A DNA stretch of 37,580 nt, taken from positions 1-37,580 of the forward strand of contig SKSS01000101.1 in NCBI GenBank assembly GCA_007122875.1. Reading direction: 5' to 3'. Below are positions 23,363-31,385 of this stretch, piece after piece (positions within the stretch are counted from its first letter, which is position 1; every line of letters starts with the position of its first letter). The notes under the pieces are model-generated. The model ran no database searches. It was not told the DNA's origin and saw only the letters and a program-made list of their open reading frames with translations. A program made the translations under genes and the position numbers. Source of the DNA: Salinarchaeum sp. Lineage in GTDB: Archaea; Halobacteriota; Halobacteria; Halobacteriales; QS-1-68-20.

Positions 23363-24205
23363 ATGGCGATTGACTCCTCTCGGCGGACGGTCATCGCCGG
23401 TACGGCACTCGCAGCCGGCGTTGGTGTACTCTTGTTCGGTTCAGACAGTGACGCCCACCTTTCGAGTGCGATTTCGCTACCGCAGACACCTATCGACGGT
23501 CGAAAGAAGCTTTCACCGGGTGACGACCGGATCACGTACGATGCAGACGACTTTCGAGAGGGGCTAGTCGGCTCCGACGTTCAACGGCGCGGCTCGGCGT
23601 CGGCGGACATTGAACCTGGATATCGATACGCTGTGCAAGCGAGCACCTACGGCGGTCGGAGCGCGGAGGCGATGCTCGGGACGTGGGTTGACTTCGACAT
23701 CGAAGCCTCCGCTGGCTCGACTCGGCTCTGGATCGGAATCGAGTACGAGTATCGGGCGACCCTCCAGACCGGCCACCTCCACGAGCGTCCCCGCACCTCG
23801 GAGGAGGAGTCAGTCGAACGCTCCGACGGTGATGAGCCACGCTACGACCCGTCGGCATCGGAACGGCCGATACGACTTTCCGGGTCGAGACTCCTCTCCC
23901 CGATGACGGATACCGTTGGAATGGCTGTCGGGTGTCGACTGTACGGTCTCGATGACGGAACCGTCGTTGACACGGATACACACGCCAAAGCGGCAACACA
24001 TCGCTTGAGCGGACTTCGAGACCGTGAAATTCGTGAGCGACACAGTACGTTGGAGATGACCAGGGGAGTGGACCCGAACCGGACGTACCGAGTCGCCATC
24101 CCGTTGATCGCAGTCGCACAAACCGGTCTCGGTCCGTCAGCGGTGGATCTCCGCACTGGTGGAAACCACTTCACTATCCGCGAGATTGCGGTCGAACGCT
24201 ATTGA
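23363..24205 (+). CDS. Tat-exported protein, unknown function
   Basis: A 280-residue protein that I do not recognise. The N-terminus SSRRTVIAGTALAAGVGVLLFG is a twin-arginine signal or signal anchor. The mature part is beta-rich, with aromatic strands such as GYRYAVQASTYGG and TWVDFDIEASAGSTRLWIGIEYEYRA. An acidic loop (about 145-165) interrupts it and a C-terminal strand (HFTIREIAVERY) closes it. No cysteine pattern or catalytic motif stands out; the cysteine at about 193 is single. Codon use is somewhat less GC-biased than in neighbouring genes, and it lies next to an IS605-type hairpin, so recent acquisition is possible. It has its own TATA-like box. Confidence 0.72.
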   Translation: MAIDSSRRTVIAGTALAAGVGVLLFGSDSDAHLSSAISLPQTPIDGRKKLSPGDDRITYDADDFREGLVGSDVQRRGSASADIEPGYRYAVQASTYGGRSAEAMLGTWVDFDIEASAGSTRLWIGIEYEYRATLQTGHLHERPRTSEEESVERSDGDEPRYDPSASERPIRLSGSRLLSPMTDTVGMAVGCRLYGLDDGTVVDTDTHAKAATHRLSGLRDREIRERHSTLEMTRGVDPNRTYRVAIPLIAVAQTGLGPSAVDLRTGGNHFTIREIAVERY

Positions 24206-24269
24206 CGCTGGGGCTGGACCGGTCCATCGAACCGACGCCTACAAACCCCGGTCGGTCGAACGACCAGCG

Positions 24270-24731
24270 ATGTCCGAGTTCCCCGACGAAGCCGCCGACT
24301 GGCTCCAGACGTACATCGACGAGAACCACGAGTTTCTGTCGTGGCTGGGAACAAGCATCGACGAACTCGATGAGGGCTACATGCGGATGGTCGTCCCCTA
24401 CGATCGAAAGCTGACCAACCGGCGGCCGGACGGCGGCGGCGAGGAGCCTCTCGAGATGCACGGCGGGGTGGCGGCGACGCTGATCGACACGGCGGGCGGG
24501 TTAGCGCTGCGGACGGCGCTCGACGATCCCGTCTCGGGGGGCGTCGCGACGATCAACCTGAACGTGAACTACCTCCGACGGGCGACCGCCGATCTGGTCG
24601 CCGAAGCGGAGGTCGTCCGCGCCGGGGGGAGCGTCGGCGTCAGTCACGTTTCGGTCGAGAGCGAGGGACCGAACGGTGAACGCCGGCCCGTGGCGACCGG
24701 ACAGGGTGCATACCGGCTGTTTCGGAGGTGA
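24270..24731 (+). CDS. PaaI-type hot-dog fold thioesterase
   Basis: A 153-residue acyl-CoA thioesterase of the PaaI/YbgC-like hot-dog group. It has the characteristic HGG (64-66) leading into a central helix GVAATLIDTAGGLAL with the probable catalytic Asp73, followed by strands TINLNVNYLRRA and AEAEVVRAGGSVGVSHVSV. It hydrolyses thioesters of CoA, probably aryl or medium-chain acyl; the substrate is unknown. It is cytoplasmic. The frame is open further upstream, but a TACAAAC box 24-31 nt before the ATG at 24270 and the family length support this start. It converges with the PIN-domain gene. Confidence 0.86.
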   Translation: MSEFPDEAADWLQTYIDENHEFLSWLGTSIDELDEGYMRMVVPYDRKLTNRRPDGGGEEPLEMHGGVAATLIDTAGGLALRTALDDPVSGGVATINLNVNYLRRATADLVAEAEVVRAGGSVGVSHVSVESEGPNGERRPVATGQGAYRLFRR

Positions 24732-24778
24732 ACGGCGGAGGATCAGCGGTCGAACGGTGAGGTCAGTGGAGCGAAGCG

Positions 24779-25297
24779 TCACGAATCGTCGGGGAGAACC
24801 TCCTCGACCCGGTCGATCGGTGCGTAATATCCGCGATCTTCGATCCAAACGGTCAACCATTCGTTCGCAGACTGGACCGAGAGATCGCCGCCATCGACGC
24901 CGCGAACGAGTAATCCAACCGACCCAGTCACGTTGATTCCTGCCGAGTTCGCTGCTCTCCGGGCCGCTCCATCGTCGGTTGCGAGCGTCCACTCCTTTTC
25001 GACTGCCAGCATGAGTGCTTCGAACTCTCCAGCATCGAGCCGGTCGGTTTCGGCTGAGAACGGTGATTCGAGATCCGAATCGAATTCCATCGTTTCGATG
25101 GCACCGGAGTCGAGTGCCCTCCGTGCCGGTTTCAAAAACTCGTGACCGGCTTCGGTTCCGTCTATCAGTTCGTTCCGGACCGCAGGAACGGTGTACAGTG
25201 TCTCACATTCGTCGACCAGCCAGTCGACGGCATCCGAACTGGCAAAGTTGCTGAGTACGGTGGCGTCGAGAACCACTGCTGTCCCGTCTCCACTCAT
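24779..25297 (-). CDS. PIN-domain toxin (VapC-like, DUF3368 type)
   Basis: A 172-residue predicted metal-dependent ribonuclease. The acidic residues expected of a PIN active site are present: Asp11 (VVLDATVLSNF), Glu43 (VRNELIDG), Glu91/Glu93 (LDAGEFEAL) and Asp108/Asp109 (LATDDGAARRAA). The C-terminal SAGINVTGSVGLLVRGV segment is typical of the DUF3368 subgroup. Its start overlaps the antitoxin stop by 4 nt (ATGA), the usual arrangement for a toxin-antitoxin operon with the antitoxin first. The RNA target is unknown. The C-terminal 25 residues (WLTVWIEDRGYYAPIDRVEEV) resemble extensions seen in archaeal members. Confidence 0.85.
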   Translation of the reverse strand: MSGDGTAVVLDATVLSNFASSDAVDWLVDECETLYTVPAVRNELIDGTEAGHEFLKPARRALDSGAIETMEFDSDLESPFSAETDRLDAGEFEALMLAVEKEWTLATDDGAARRAANSAGINVTGSVGLLVRGVDGGDLSVQSANEWLTVWIEDRGYYAPIDRVEEVLPDDS

Positions 25298-25521
25298 TCG
25301 ATATCGAGCGCGGCGTCGATCTCGTCGTCAAGCGCTGCCCGCGACCGGGGACCATACCGTCGCTCGACGCCGGATTGTTCCAGAATGGATTCCATTTTCC
25401 AGCGTGAGACCCCCGCCCGCTCGGCTGCGTTGCCGAGCGAAATACGTCCGAGGACGAAGAGTCCGATGGCTTCCGCGAGCTTCTCGTCGCCATCACCGCC
25501 GGACTCCGTACGGGTTCCCAT
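25294..25521 (-). CDS. UPF0175-family antitoxin
   Basis: A 75-residue protein matching the UPF0175 pattern: a helix AEAIGLFVLGRISLGNAAERAGVSRWKMESIL that includes a helix-turn-helix-like AAERAGVSRW core (about 32-41), followed by a charged C-terminal helix expected to wrap the PIN toxin. It would neutralise the toxin and repress its own promoter. It is the first gene of the pair and is translated just before the toxin. A TATA-like box is 26-33 nt upstream of the ATG. The first 12 residues (MGTRTESGGDGD) are disordered. Confidence 0.82.
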   Translation of the reverse strand: MGTRTESGGDGDEKLAEAIGLFVLGRISLGNAAERAGVSRWKMESILEQSGVERRYGPRSRAALDDEIDAALDIE

Positions 25522-25546
25522 GAACGTGGGTAGTCCCCGATCATTC

Positions 25547-25554
25547 TTTAATAC
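25547..25554 (-). promoter_or_regulatory. TATA box of the toxin-antitoxin operon
   Basis: On the minus strand TATTAAAG lies 26-33 nt upstream of the antitoxin ATG. It is one of the clearest TATA boxes in the window. Confidence 0.65.
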
Positions 25555-25590
25555 TCGGTCGGTGTGCCTCCACCAGCCGACTCGATCTCG

Positions 25591-26166
25591 TCACCCCTCG
25601 AACTCGATCTCCTCGCTCGTGACGACCTCGCCGAACAGGAAGTCGGCGTGATCGAGGGCGTACGCCCGATCGTCCTCCTCGATGTATCCGACGGCGTCTT
25701 CAACGATCACCGGGCGGTGGTCCCGAAGGCCTGCGGAGGCGGCCGTGTGGAGGACGCAGACGTTCGCGAGCGTCCCACAGATAACGAGATCCGTGATCTT
25801 TCGTGCGGACAGCCAGCCGTCGAACTCCGTTTGCTGGAACGCGTCGTAGGTGTGTTTCTCGACCACGTGATCGTCCTCACGGACATCAAGTTCGTCGACG
25901 ATCTCGGCCTCCCACGATCCCTCGAGTACGTGCTCGCCCCAGCGGTCGAACTCGTCGTAATAGTGGGCGTCCTCGAACTGCTCGGGCGGGTGTACGTCCC
26001 GCGTGTAGATCACCTGTACGCTCGCATCACGGGCCCGATCGACGAGCGCCGATACCGGATCGATCGCTGCCTCGCTTCCGGGAGCGTACAGGCTCCCGTC
26101 CGGATGACAGAAGCCGTTTTGCATGTCGACGACGACGACCGCGGTGCTGGCTGGGTCGACGTTCAT
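25591..26166 (-). CDS. Isochorismatase-family cysteine hydrolase, possible nicotinamidase
   Basis: A 191-residue cysteine hydrolase. The triad is visible as Asp14 (VVVDMQNGFC), Lys104 (VEKHTYDAF) and Cys137 (GTLANVCVLHTA), with a cis-peptide segment just before the cysteine. Family members hydrolyse nicotinamide, isochorismate, N-carbamoyl compounds or ureidoacrylate. The metal-binding DxHxxxxxH of classic PncA is only partly present (Asp57-Val-His59 in TRDVHPPEQF), so nicotinamidase is a possibility and not a firm call. A nicotinate phosphoribosyltransferase gene lies about 3.3 kb away. The start is the ATG at 26166. It diverges from the first HExxH surface protein gene. Confidence 0.86.
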   Translation of the reverse strand: MNVDPASTAVVVVDMQNGFCHPDGSLYAPGSEAAIDPVSALVDRARDASVQVIYTRDVHPPEQFEDAHYYDEFDRWGEHVLEGSWEAEIVDELDVREDDHVVEKHTYDAFQQTEFDGWLSARKITDLVICGTLANVCVLHTAASAGLRDHRPVIVEDAVGYIEEDDRAYALDHADFLFGEVVTSEEIEFEG

Positions 26167-26221
26167 ACGTGATCGATCGCTCCGTTCGAGGAAAATTCTT
26201 CTCGTCTTCGCGGCAACCGTG

Positions 26222-26230
26222 GCTTTTTTG
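26222..26230 (+). promoter_or_regulatory. TATA-like T-rich box for the Hvo_1808-type genes
   Basis: GCTTTTTTG lies 24-32 nt upstream of the ATG at 26254 and probably drives both surface protein genes. Confidence 0.45.
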
Positions 26231-26253
26231 CTGTTCACTCCGATGAGGGTGGC

Positions 26254-27912
26254 ATGCGCTCCCGACTCGTCGCGGCCCTGACCGTGGCGCTGCTCGTCGT
26301 CGGGTTCGCCCTGGTCGCCGGGGGCGCGGCGGCCGAGGTCGACGACGAGTACACGCCGATCTCCGAGTGCGCGGCGACCCCGCCCGACAACTTTTCCGAT
26401 CCCGACGATACCGGGATCGGCTGGGTCGACGGGTACTGGTACAACGAATCGATCGACGTCGAGCAGGGTGATACGCTGACCGACGACGATCTCGATGCGG
26501 TCGTCGCCCGATCGATGGCGCGCGTCGAGGCGATTCGGTGTCTCGAGTTCGAGGACGACGTACCGGTCGACGTGATCGACCGCGAGGAGTTCCAGGAAGA
26601 GCAAGCCGGGTTCGAGCCCGATGACGATCTGCGCACGTTCGACAACGCGCGGTACAAGGCACTGTTCATGGTCGGCGACGACGAGGACTCCGTCGAGGTC
26701 ATGCTCGACAACCGCGGCGACGCCGTCGGGGGATACTACGCGCCCGCCGAGAACCGGATCGTACTGGTTTCGGACGATCCCGACGAACTCACAATCGAGG
26801 AGGTCACGCTCGGCCACGAGCTCGGCCACGCCCTCCAGGATCAGCACTTCAATCTGAGTCGGTTCACCGCCGAGACGACCGACGGAAACGCAGCCGAACT
26901 CGGGCTGATCGAAGGCGACGTGGTCCACGTCGAGAACATCTACGCGGAGAACTGCGATGAGGAGTGGGACTGTCTCGAAGAGGACTCCGATCCTCCCGAT
27001 ACCGATGATATCCACATGGGACTGTATCTCACGATGTTCCAGCCGTACAACGACGGCCCGGTCTGGGCTGAAGCGCTTCGTGACCGAGGCGAAGGCGAGT
27101 GGGACGAACTCGACAGCGCGTACGACGCTCCACCGAACACGACCGAGCAGATCATCTATCCCGATCGGTACCTCGACGTCGAACCGCGAAACGTGACGAT
27201 CGACGACCGCAACGATCCCGACGAGTGGGACCGAGTGAGCGTCGACGGCGAGGATGCCCACGACCGATTCGGACAGGCCGCAATCGTCTCGATGTTCGTC
27301 TATCCGACCTATCACAGCGAAGGAACGACCGAGATAATTAGCGCCGAGTCGTGGTTGAATGTCGACGAGGGCGACGATCAGGAGCCAGTACAGCCGCTGG
27401 ACTTCGATCAGCCACAAGGTGATGGGTGGGACGGCGACCGCTTCCACGCCTACGAGAACGACGACGAGATCGGCTACGTCTGGCAGACCGCCTGGGAGTC
27501 CGAGGCCGACGCCAGGGTGTTCGTATCGAGCTACCAGCGGCTCCTCGACTACTGGGGTGGCGAACGGATCGCCGAGAACGACACCACCTACGTCTACGAG
27601 ATTCCGCCTCACGAATCGTTCGCCGGCGTTTACCACGTCGACTTCGACGGCGACGAGGTGCGGATCGTCCACGCACCGTCCGAAGCGGACCTTCCGCTGA
27701 TCTACGAGAACGCAACCGTCGACGACCTCGACGACGTCGGCGACGATCCGACGCCGATCGCCACGCCGACGCCGGTCGGTACGCCGACGCCGACCAACGA
27801 CACCGGGGGCGTGGCCGATGGCGTCGCCGACGAAACCGTCCCCGGATTCGGTCTGGTTGCCGTCGCGCTCGTCGCCGTCGCCGGCATGCTGGCCGCGGTC
27901 CGCCGCCGGTGA
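26254..27912 (+). CDS. Hvo_1808-type surface protein with HExxH motif and PGF-CTERM anchor
   Basis: A 552-residue cell-surface protein, probably a zinc metalloprotease-like enzyme. It has a Sec signal peptide (about 1-27, ending GGAAA). The gluzincin-like motif HELGH is at 188-192, followed by ALQDQHF and a possible third ligand Glu220 in GLIEGD. Four cysteines (SECAATP, AIRCLEF, ENCDEEWDC) could form disulfides. The C-terminus has a TPTPVGTPTPTND linker, then the archaeosortase substrate tail VPGFGLVAVALVAVAGMLAAVRRR, so the protein should be processed and lipid-anchored. It resembles the family NCBI calls Hvo_1808 surface protein, as I recall. A paralogue begins 3 nt after its stop. No substrate is known to me. 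Confidence 0.88.
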   Translation: MRSRLVAALTVALLVVGFALVAGGAAAEVDDEYTPISECAATPPDNFSDPDDTGIGWVDGYWYNESIDVEQGDTLTDDDLDAVVARSMARVEAIRCLEFEDDVPVDVIDREEFQEEQAGFEPDDDLRTFDNARYKALFMVGDDEDSVEVMLDNRGDAVGGYYAPAENRIVLVSDDPDELTIEEVTLGHELGHALQDQHFNLSRFTAETTDGNAAELGLIEGDVVHVENIYAENCDEEWDCLEEDSDPPDTDDIHMGLYLTMFQPYNDGPVWAEALRDRGEGEWDELDSAYDAPPNTTEQIIYPDRYLDVEPRNVTIDDRNDPDEWDRVSVDGEDAHDRFGQAAIVSMFVYPTYHSEGTTEIISAESWLNVDEGDDQEPVQPLDFDQPQGDGWDGDRFHAYENDDEIGYVWQTAWESEADARVFVSSYQRLLDYWGGERIAENDTTYVYEIPPHESFAGVYHVDFDGDEVRIVHAPSEADLPLIYENATVDDLDDVGDDPTPIATPTPVGTPTPTNDTGGVADGVADETVPGFGLVAVALVAVAGMLAAVRRR

Positions 27913-27915
27913 CCC

Positions 27916-29391
27916 ATGGGGCTACGGAATCACCCCGGTCCGGTGATCGCGCTCGCAGTCGTCGCGACGATGCTCCTCGTCGGATGTACGGCTCCAACGG
28001 CCCCGGTCGACGATGGGTCGCTCCAGAGCGATGGACTCGGCACCGTCGACGGCGTCGCCTACGACGACGAACTCGACGTGAACGCCAGCACGGGGCTCAC
28101 CGACGAGGAACTCGACCTCGTCGTCGCACGGACGATGGCCCGCGTCGAGGTGCTCCGCGGACTCGAGTTCGAACGACGGGTTCCGGTTGAGGTGATCGAC
28201 CGAGCGGAGTTTCAGGAGCGTCGGGCGAACGGCGGCGAACCCAACGCCACCGAGGCCGCCTACGAGAATCAGGTGTGGGAAGCGCTGTTGATCGTCGACG
28301 AGGAGACGGACGCCGACGACGCGTTCCAGACCCTCTATGGTTCGGCGGTCGCGGGGTACTACACCACGGCCGACGACGGGAAGATCGTCCTCGTCAGCGA
28401 CGAGGAGCGACCGGTCGTCCACGAGGATACGCTCGTCCACGAACTCATCCACGCCCTCCAGGATCAGCACTTCGGACTCGGTCCACGTGGCACGGTCCTC
28501 GACGAGCAGCTCGCACGTAACGGCCTGCTCGAAGGGGACGCTGATTACGTCCCACAGCGGTACGAAGAGCGGTGTGCCTCCGGCGAGTGGCAGTGTCTCG
28601 ATACGCCGCCGCGGACCGCAACTGACCGCCCCGACGACTTCAACGAGGCGCTGTTTCTGACGATCTATCAGCCGTACAGCGACGGTCCGGCGTTCGTCGG
28701 CGATCTGTACGACCGGACGGACGATTGGTCGGTCGTGAACGCGGCGTACGACGATCGACCGGAGAGTGCGACGCAGATCATCCATCCCGATCGCTATCAC
28801 GACGACGGGCCGCGCAACGTGTCGGTTCCGGATCGATCCGACGATGGCTGGGAGCGCTTCGAGGATCGGCCGAACGACCGCCCCGAAAAGGAGCGAGTCG
28901 GCGAGGCGGCACTCGTGGCGACCTTCTACGCACAGGGAGAACTCGATCGATCGGACCTCGTCACGGACGACCCACGCTCGGTGTACGACTACGACCAGAA
29001 CGTCACCCGCGGCTGGGATGGCGACGCACTCGTCCCCTACCGGAGCGAAGATGGCGAGACCGGCCACGTGTTCGTCACCGCCTGGCGATCGACCGAGGAC
29101 GCCGACACGTTCGCCGAGGCCTACGAGCGAACGCTCGAGCGGATGGACGCCGAGCACCGCGACGACGTCCACGTCGTCCCCGAAAACCGATCGTTCAGCG
29201 GCGCGTATCGCGTCACGGTTGACGACGACGAGGTGACGATCGTCCACGCGCCCGACCGGGACGCACTCGACGGGATTCATCCGGTCGAGAGCGAAGACTC
29301 GCTCGACACCGTGACGATAGCCGATCCCGACTTTCGCGCTCCGGCAGCCGGCCTCGAAGCACCGACCACCATTCCGGCGACCACTGGGTAG
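27916..29391 (+). CDS. Hvo_1808-type surface lipoprotein with HExxH motif
   Basis: A 491-residue tandem paralogue of the preceding gene, sharing the DDELDxVVARTMARVEVLRGLEF opening, HELIH at 175-179 with ALQDQHF, Glu206 in LLEGD, a TIYQPYSDGP segment, the IIHPDRYHD strand and the GxYxVxxDDDEVTIVHAPDRD ending. The signal peptide ends in LLVGC (Cys24), a lipobox, and there is no C-terminal PGF-CTERM, so this copy is anchored at the N-terminus as a lipoprotein. Only some of the paralogue's cysteines remain (ERCASGEWQC). It begins 3 nt after the upstream stop and is surely co-transcribed. The pair may be processing proteases of the cell surface, which is inferred from motif and location only. Confidence 0.87.
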   Translation: MGLRNHPGPVIALAVVATMLLVGCTAPTAPVDDGSLQSDGLGTVDGVAYDDELDVNASTGLTDEELDLVVARTMARVEVLRGLEFERRVPVEVIDRAEFQERRANGGEPNATEAAYENQVWEALLIVDEETDADDAFQTLYGSAVAGYYTTADDGKIVLVSDEERPVVHEDTLVHELIHALQDQHFGLGPRGTVLDEQLARNGLLEGDADYVPQRYEERCASGEWQCLDTPPRTATDRPDDFNEALFLTIYQPYSDGPAFVGDLYDRTDDWSVVNAAYDDRPESATQIIHPDRYHDDGPRNVSVPDRSDDGWERFEDRPNDRPEKERVGEAALVATFYAQGELDRSDLVTDDPRSVYDYDQNVTRGWDGDALVPYRSEDGETGHVFVTAWRSTEDADTFAEAYERTLERMDAEHRDDVHVVPENRSFSGAYRVTVDDDEVTIVHAPDRDALDGIHPVESEDSLDTVTIADPDFRAPAAGLEAPTTIPATTG

Positions 29392-29455
29392 CGTCACCGA
29401 CGCCCCTCCCGGCGAACACCGCGTAGCTTTTTCGCCCAGGTGACGAATTTCCGGT

Positions 29456-30607
29456 ATGGACGACGGATTCGACGTGATCACCCCGGAGGCGATCCGTGAC
29501 GGCACCGCGACCGACGCGTACTTCGAGCGGACCGAGACCGCACTGTCGGCGGCCGGCCGGAATCCGCGAGTCGTCGCCGAAGTGACCGCCGACCAGTTTC
29601 CGACCGGCTCGTTCGACCTCCTTGCCGGCGTGGCCGACGCCGCCCACCTGCTCGACGGCCTCCCGGTTGACGTGGATGCGATTCCGGAGGGGCGGCTGTT
29701 CGACGGCGGCCCAGTCATGCGGATCGAGGGACGGTATCTCGACTTCGCTCGATACGAAACGTCGCTGCTCGGCGTTCTATCACAGGCGTCCGGCTTCGCC
29801 ACCCGAGCGCTGGACGCGCGGCTCGCGGCTCCCGACTCGCAGGTGTTGAGCTTCGGCGCGCGTCACGTCCATCCCTCGATTGCGGCCGTCGTCGAGCGCA
29901 GCGCCCTCCGCGCCGGGTTCGACGGCATCTCACACGTCGCCGCGGGCGAACTCCTGGATAGGGAGGCGAGCGGAACGATGCCGCACTCGCTGGTGATCTG
30001 TTTCGGTCGCGGCGAGCAGGAGGCCGCCTGGCGGGCGTTTCACGACGGGGTCGATCCCGACGTGCCCCGGATCGCGCTCTGTGATACGTACGCCGACGAG
30101 GTCGAGGAGACCCTGCGTGCAGTCGAGGAACTCGGTGACGACCTCGACGGCGTTCGCCTCGATACCACCGGGTCGCGCCGGGGGGATTTCGAGCACATCG
30201 TCCGCGAGGTCCGCTGGGAACTCGACGCCCGCGGCTACGACGAGCTGTCGATCTTCCTCAGCGGCGGGATCGATCCCGACACCATGCGTCGACTTCGCCA
30301 CCTCGCGGATGGGTTCGGCGTCGGCGGCTACGTCACGAACGCCGATCCCGTGGAGTTCGCGCTGGACATCGTGGCCGTTGAGGGTGAGCCGGCGGCCAAG
30401 CGCGGAAAACTCTCGGGACCGAAAGAGGCGTACCGGACGCCGGACGGCGGCCACCACGTCGGCCTGGCGAGCCGTTCCGGGCCCGACGACGGCGAGTCAC
30501 TACTGGAACCGCTCGTCCGTGACGGCGAGGTCGTCCGGGAGTTCGACCTCGACGAGGCGGCTGAACGGGCGTTGGAGGACGCAAAACGGGTTGGGTTCGG
30601 CGAGTGA
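29456..30607 (+). CDS. pncB: Nicotinate phosphoribosyltransferase
   Basis: This 383-residue enzyme joins nicotinate and PRPP to give nicotinate mononucleotide in NAD salvage. The N-terminal half carries the substrate domain with DGGPVMRIEGRYLDFARYETSLLGVLSQASGFATRA and FGARHVHPS. The C-terminal half is the alpha/beta barrel, with SHVAAGELLDREASGTMPHSL, ALCDTYADEVEE, VRLDTTGSRRGDF and the phosphate-binding IFLSGGIDP. This is the short archaeal-type enzyme, related to the quinolinate phosphoribosyltransferase fold. A T-rich box (GCTTTTTC) about 28 nt before the ATG is the likely promoter. The stop codon lies inside the first unit of the 25-bp repeats. Confidence 0.93.
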   Translation: MDDGFDVITPEAIRDGTATDAYFERTETALSAAGRNPRVVAEVTADQFPTGSFDLLAGVADAAHLLDGLPVDVDAIPEGRLFDGGPVMRIEGRYLDFARYETSLLGVLSQASGFATRALDARLAAPDSQVLSFGARHVHPSIAAVVERSALRAGFDGISHVAAGELLDREASGTMPHSLVICFGRGEQEAAWRAFHDGVDPDVPRIALCDTYADEVEETLRAVEELGDDLDGVRLDTTGSRRGDFEHIVREVRWELDARGYDELSIFLSGGIDPDTMRRLRHLADGFGVGGYVTNADPVEFALDIVAVEGEPAAKRGKLSGPKEAYRTPDGGHHVGLASRSGPDDGESLLEPLVRDGEVVREFDLDEAAERALEDAKRVGFGE

Positions 30608-30680
30608 CAGGAATATCCGTTTCGGAATATGACGGGAATATCCGTTTCGGAATATGACGGGAATATCCGTTTCGGAATAG
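30606..30680 (+). repeat. Three tandem 25-bp repeats, each an imperfect palindrome
   Basis: Units at 30606-30630, 30631-30655 and 30656-30680 share GACRGGAATATCCGTTTCGG followed by AATAT (AATAG in the last). Each contains ATATCCG and CGGAATAT arms around TTT or TT, an inverted repeat with one extra base. They are markedly AT-rich against the local background. They fill the gap between the phosphoribosyltransferase stop and the small membrane protein gene at 30709, so they could be an operator array, a terminator or an expanded minisatellite. Confidence 0.85.
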
Positions 30681-30708
30681 CAATACGACACACACGAGAA
30701 CGACTGGT

Positions 30709-30975
30709 ATGCAATCGATCACCGTCCTCGAAGGGTGGCGCTATGCGCTTTCGCTGCTTCGCTACCTCATCGAGGCGATCATCCCCGGTGTTGTCGTGTA
30801 CGTGATCGCCGGTGCGATCGTCGAGTTGGGCGGGCCGCAGTGGGTCGGGTCGCTCCTCGGGGTCGTCGCGATCGTACTGATCCTCCTCGGCGTACTCGCG
30901 ACCGTGTACAAACTCGTCGTGGACGGGACTGCCCGCGCCTTGGAGGGGCGGGCCGAGCGCTCAAACGCCGACTGA
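30709..30975 (+). CDS. Small two-helix membrane protein
   Basis: An 88-residue protein that I do not recognise. It has an amphipathic start (MQSITVLEGWRYALSLLRYL), a first hydrophobic helix (about 20-41, EAIIPGVVVYVIAGAIVELG) and a second (about 46-68, GSLLGVVAIVLILLGVLATVYKLVV), then a charged cytoplasmic tail. It has no cysteine or metal motif. The start is the ATG at 30709, with GAATAGCAATAC about 25-35 nt before it as a possible TATA region at the edge of the last 25-bp repeat. If the repeats are operators this is the gene they would control. Confidence 0.72.
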   Translation: MQSITVLEGWRYALSLLRYLIEAIIPGVVVYVIAGAIVELGGPQWVGSLLGVVAIVLILLGVLATVYKLVVDGTARALEGRAERSNAD

Positions 30976-31067
30976 GCGACTGGCGTGGGGCGAATCGATC
31001 ACAGGTGCAGGATTGATGCCGGACATCGTCACCGACGTTTTTGTTCCTCAGCGGTGTTGTCCCGCGT

Positions 31068-31385
31068 ATGTCCTACGAAACGGTGAACTACGACGACGTC
31101 GAGCCGGTTGCGAACGGAATGCACTTCCTCCGCGATCCGCTCGGCTGTGAGCAACTCGGCGTGACGGTCGTCGATCTCGACGGTGACTGGACGGGCAAAG
31201 AACACGATCACGCTGACGATGGACAGGAAGAAGTGTACGTGCTGATCGAGGGCGAGGCGACGATCGAGGTCGAAGACGAGGCGATCGAGCTGTCGCCAGG
31301 GGATGCGGTCAGGGTCGACCCGGACGCGACTCGGACGCTCTCGACGGATACGGGTGGGCGACTCGTGATCGCGGGCGCGAGCTAG
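31068..31385 (+). CDS. Single-domain cupin protein
   Basis: A 105-residue beta-barrel protein. The first cupin motif is visible as His46, His48 and Glu54/Glu55 (KEHDHADDGQEEVYVLIEGEA), giving three metal ligands. The second motif (SPGDAVRVDPDATRTL) has the usual PGD turn, but a threonine stands where the final histidine is often found, so metal binding could be incomplete. Function could be enzymatic or ligand binding; none can be assigned. TTTTTG about 25-31 nt before the ATG at 31068 is a likely TATA element. Its stop is directly adjacent to the convergent AMMECR1 gene. Confidence 0.85.
   Translation: MSYETVNYDDVEPVANGMHFLRDPLGCEQLGVTVVDLDGDWTGKEHDHADDGQEEVYVLIEGEATIEVEDEAIELSPGDAVRVDPDATRTLSTDTGGRLVIAGAS

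Noticed and set aside
26167-27672. Long minus-strand extension upstream of the isochorismatase gene (about 500 extra codons)
   Set aside because: It is antisense to the first HExxH protein. The real hydrolase begins at 26166 with a family-typical N-terminus.
27922-29802. 626-codon open frame on the minus strand
   Set aside because: It is antisense to the second HExxH protein and pncB, arises from high GC at third positions, and its translation has no recognisable motif, whereas the plus-strand proteins do.
30606-30680. CRISPR array
   Set aside because: The three 25-bp units are directly adjacent with no spacers, so this is a simple tandem repeat.
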